The position numbers were made by a program, and so were the translations under genes. This document shows positions 5,900 to 7,259 of a stretch of 7,259 nucleotides of DNA, one piece after another; position 1 is the first letter of the stretch; each line of letters opens with the position of its first letter. This stretch comes from Caldifarciminota bacterium (GTDB taxonomy: Bacteria; Hydrothermota; Hydrothermia; B15-G9; DRBW01), in the NCBI GenBank assembly GCA_011042705.1, contig DRBW01000143.1, positions 1-7,259 of the forward strand, read 5' to 3'. The notes below the pieces were generated by a model that made no database searches, was not told where the DNA came from, and saw only the letters and a list, made by a program, of their open reading frames with translations.

Positions 5900-7259
5900 A
5901 CCCTCTTATTATATAACCCTCTTTCGCCAAAATCTCAACAATCTTCTCCACCTCCCCGTCGACCTCCTCGTCCTGAAGAGTCCTCTCCATATGCTGGTAA
6001 AGAAGTCCAACTGTTATGCTCTTCTTACCTTCCGGCAAGGGCTTCCCACGGTACACATCGATAACCCTGATTTCCACGAGAAGAGACGAGCTGGCCTTTC
6101 TGATCAGCCTCTCCAGTTCCCTGTACGGAACTTCCTCGTCCATGAGTACCGAGATATCCCTTTTGACGGGCGGATAGCGAGGGATCTCCACTGGACCCTT
6201 TTCACAGGGCTCGAGGGAAGCAATCTCGACCTCCAATACGTAAAGGGGGAATTTGAGGTCGTAGAGCTCTGCGATTTCCTCCTTCAACCTGCCAATCCAC
6301 CCGCATCTCTTTCCATTCACCGTGACAGCCGCGCCGTAGTCCAGGTAGGGTAAATCTGACTCCTCAATATCATATCCACAGCCCAGCTCTTCCAGCAGAC
6401 GGGTGAGCAGTCCCTTCACGTCGTAAAAATCCAGCTCCCTCTCCTTCTCAAGCCAGTTCTTCTCCAAGCGCCCGCTGGCGACAGCGCAGAGAACCTCACG
6501 CTCTTCGGGAAGCTCTTCGGAACCTCTATACCTGAACTCTTTCCCGACCTGAAAGATGCGAACGTCTCTGACCCCCCGACGCTGATTTATGGAAACCACG
6601 TTCAGCAGTCCCATCATGAGAAGGGGCCTTACGCAGGAAAACTGCTCGGTAAGGGGATTCATTATCCTGACGGCGATGTCCTCCGCGGAAAAGGCTTTGA
6701 TCTCCCTCTCGCTCACGAATTCCAGCGATTGAACCTCCTGAAAGCCGAGCCTGGACACGATTTCCCTCACCCTGTGGCGAAGATCCCTCGGCTTTTTCCC
6801 GAGAAACTCACCGGAGCTCTCAACCTTCCCCGGTATGTTCCCGTATCCGTAGATCCTGCCCACCTCCTCAACGAGATCGGCCTCGATGGAGATGTCCCTC
6901 CGCCTCGTGGGGACTTCCACGTAAAAGGCTTCTCCCCTATCTTCCACTTTAAAACCGAGACCTGCCAGTATATCGTGGGTCTTCTCCTCCGGTATGTCCA
7001 CTCCGAGCAGCCTGGACGGATAATCCTTTCTGAGAAAAACCCGCGAGGGGCGTGGCAGTTCGCTGAAGTCGTCCTTTACGGGACCGGCGACGCCGCCGGC
7101 GAGCTTAAGGAGAAGCTGAGCGACGCGGGCCGAAGCGTCGGGAGGAAAACCGGGATCGGCACCGCGCTCGAACCTCTGAGAGGATTCAGTGCGTATGCCC
7201 AGCTTCTGGCTCCACATTCTCACGAGTTCGGGGCGGAAATGGCGCTCTCGACGAGAACC
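5874..7259 (-). CDS. pheT: Phenylalanine-tRNA ligase beta subunit, C-terminal part, with apparent frameshift near its 5' edge
   Basis: This is the beta chain of the alpha2-beta2 phenylalanyl-tRNA synthetase, which charges tRNA-Phe with phenylalanine. About 460 of the usual roughly 800 codons are present; the start lies outside the window. Numbering from the GTG at 7221-7223, visible parts are RTESSQRFERGADP (11-24, end of the B3/4 region), the B5 domain (about 60-131) ending in RRRDISIEADLVEEVGRIYG, the synthetase-like core (about 145-340) and the C-terminal FDX-ACB anticodon-binding domain (about 347-440) with PRYPPVKRDISVL and GLLYQHMERTLQDEEVD. Upstream of 7223 the frame reads HFRPELV and then loses family likeness at about 7241, where the next frame reads VLVESA. 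A one-base deletion is inferred there. The GTG at 7221-7223 is not a real start. The gene ends overlapping the ZapB-like gene. Confidence 0.95.
   Translation of the reverse strand, partial: GSRRERHFRPELVRMWSQKLGIRTESSQRFERGADPGFPPDASARVAQLLLKLAGGVAGPVKDDFSELPRPSRVFLRKDYPSRLLGVDIPEEKTHDILAGLGFKVEDRGEAFYVEVPTRRRDISIEADLVEEVGRIYGYGNIPGKVESSGEFLGKKPRDLRHRVREIVSRLGFQEVQSLEFVSEREIKAFSAEDIAVRIMNPLTEQFSCVRPLLMMGLLNVVSINQRRGVRDVRIFQVGKEFRYRGSEELPEEREVLCAVASGRLEKNWLEKERELDFYDVKGLLTRLLEELGCGYDIEESDLPYLDYGAAVTVNGKRCGWIGRLKEEIAELYDLKFPLYVLEVEIASLEPCEKGPVEIPRYPPVKRDISVLMDEEVPYRELERLIRKASSSLLVEIRVIDVYRGKPLPEGKKSITVGLLYQHMERTLQDEEVDGEVEKIVEILAKEGYIIRGYEGGVRRS
5901..5907 (-). promoter_or_regulatory. Ribosome-binding site of the ZapB-like gene
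   Basis: AAGAGGG on the minus strand, inside the end of pheT, is one base from the ATG at 5897-5899 but 7 bases from the GTG at 5891-5893. The spacing favours GTG as the real start, giving a 63-residue protein. Confidence 0.45.
7239..7243 (-). other. Putative single-base deletion (frameshift) in pheT
   Basis: Reading toward base 1, bases 7258-7241 translate as VLVESA, and bases 7241-7224 translate as HFRPEL in the adjoining frame. Joined, VLVESA-HFRPELVR is what the family shows just before the RTE-RFERG-DP motif. Base 7241 is used by both frames, so one C appears to be missing from a CC that should be CCC. Kept in its original frame, the upstream segment hits TGA within seven codons. Confidence 0.72.

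Noticed and set aside
7221..7223. GTG at 7221-7223 as a true start of a short PheT-like protein.
   Set aside because: The family sequence continues upstream (HFRPEL, then VLVESA after the frameshift) and the fragment would lack half of a normal PheT.
1..7259. CRISPR arrays, insertion sequences, tRNA genes, phage or defence genes.
   Set aside because: No direct-repeat array, transposase, terminal inverted repeats or cloverleaf was found; all space except about 187 bases is accounted for by housekeeping genes.

Overview
The window is a dense, single-direction block of bacterial housekeeping genes. Every supported gene lies on the minus strand, so transcription runs from the high-coordinate end to base 1. 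In transcription order the genes are: the C-terminal part of pheT (phenylalanyl-tRNA synthetase beta chain), a 65-residue ZapB-like coiled coil, zapA, a structured RNA that is most likely 6S RNA (ssrS), rarA, rny (RNase Y), a ymdB-type phosphodiesterase, the alpha and beta subunits of a class I [4Fe-4S] fumarase, and the first 59 codons of a long-form glucose-1-phosphate thymidylyltransferase (RmlA-like) that runs off the window.

The genes are packed like an operon. rarA/rny, ymdB/fumarase alpha and fumarase beta/rmlA each share a 4-base ATGA stop-start overlap. The ZapB-like gene and zapA share one base (TAATG), and pheT overlaps the ZapB-like gene by about 20-26 bases. Strong AGGAGG-type ribosome-binding sites precede several genes, and two of these genes start with TTG. 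The only real gap is 187 bases between zapA and rarA. It holds a rod-shaped RNA fold with a 16-bp closing helix, an asymmetric internal bubble and a 12-bp inner helix. Position next to zapA and rarA, shape and size all point to 6S RNA.

Region by region: 7259-5874 is translation (pheT); 5899-5433 is division (Z-ring accessory proteins); 5420-5262 is the candidate global regulator of RNA polymerase; 5245-3944 is replication-fork maintenance; 3947-1590 is RNA decay plus its usual phosphodiesterase partner; 1593-176 is central carbon metabolism; and 179-1 opens nucleotide-sugar (cell-surface) synthesis. The genes form a growth-related cluster rather than one pathway.

The organism is a bacterium with a moderately GC-rich genome. 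It uses AGG/AGA arginine and CTC leucine codons heavily, has very charged proteins, and carries an oxygen-sensitive two-subunit fumarase. That combination would fit an anaerobic or thermophilic lineage, possibly known only from metagenomes, but the phylum cannot be fixed from this window. There is no mobile element, CRISPR array, tRNA or rRNA. The two items most worth a second look are the zapA-rarA RNA and an apparent single-base deletion that breaks the pheT reading frame about 18 bases from the window edge.
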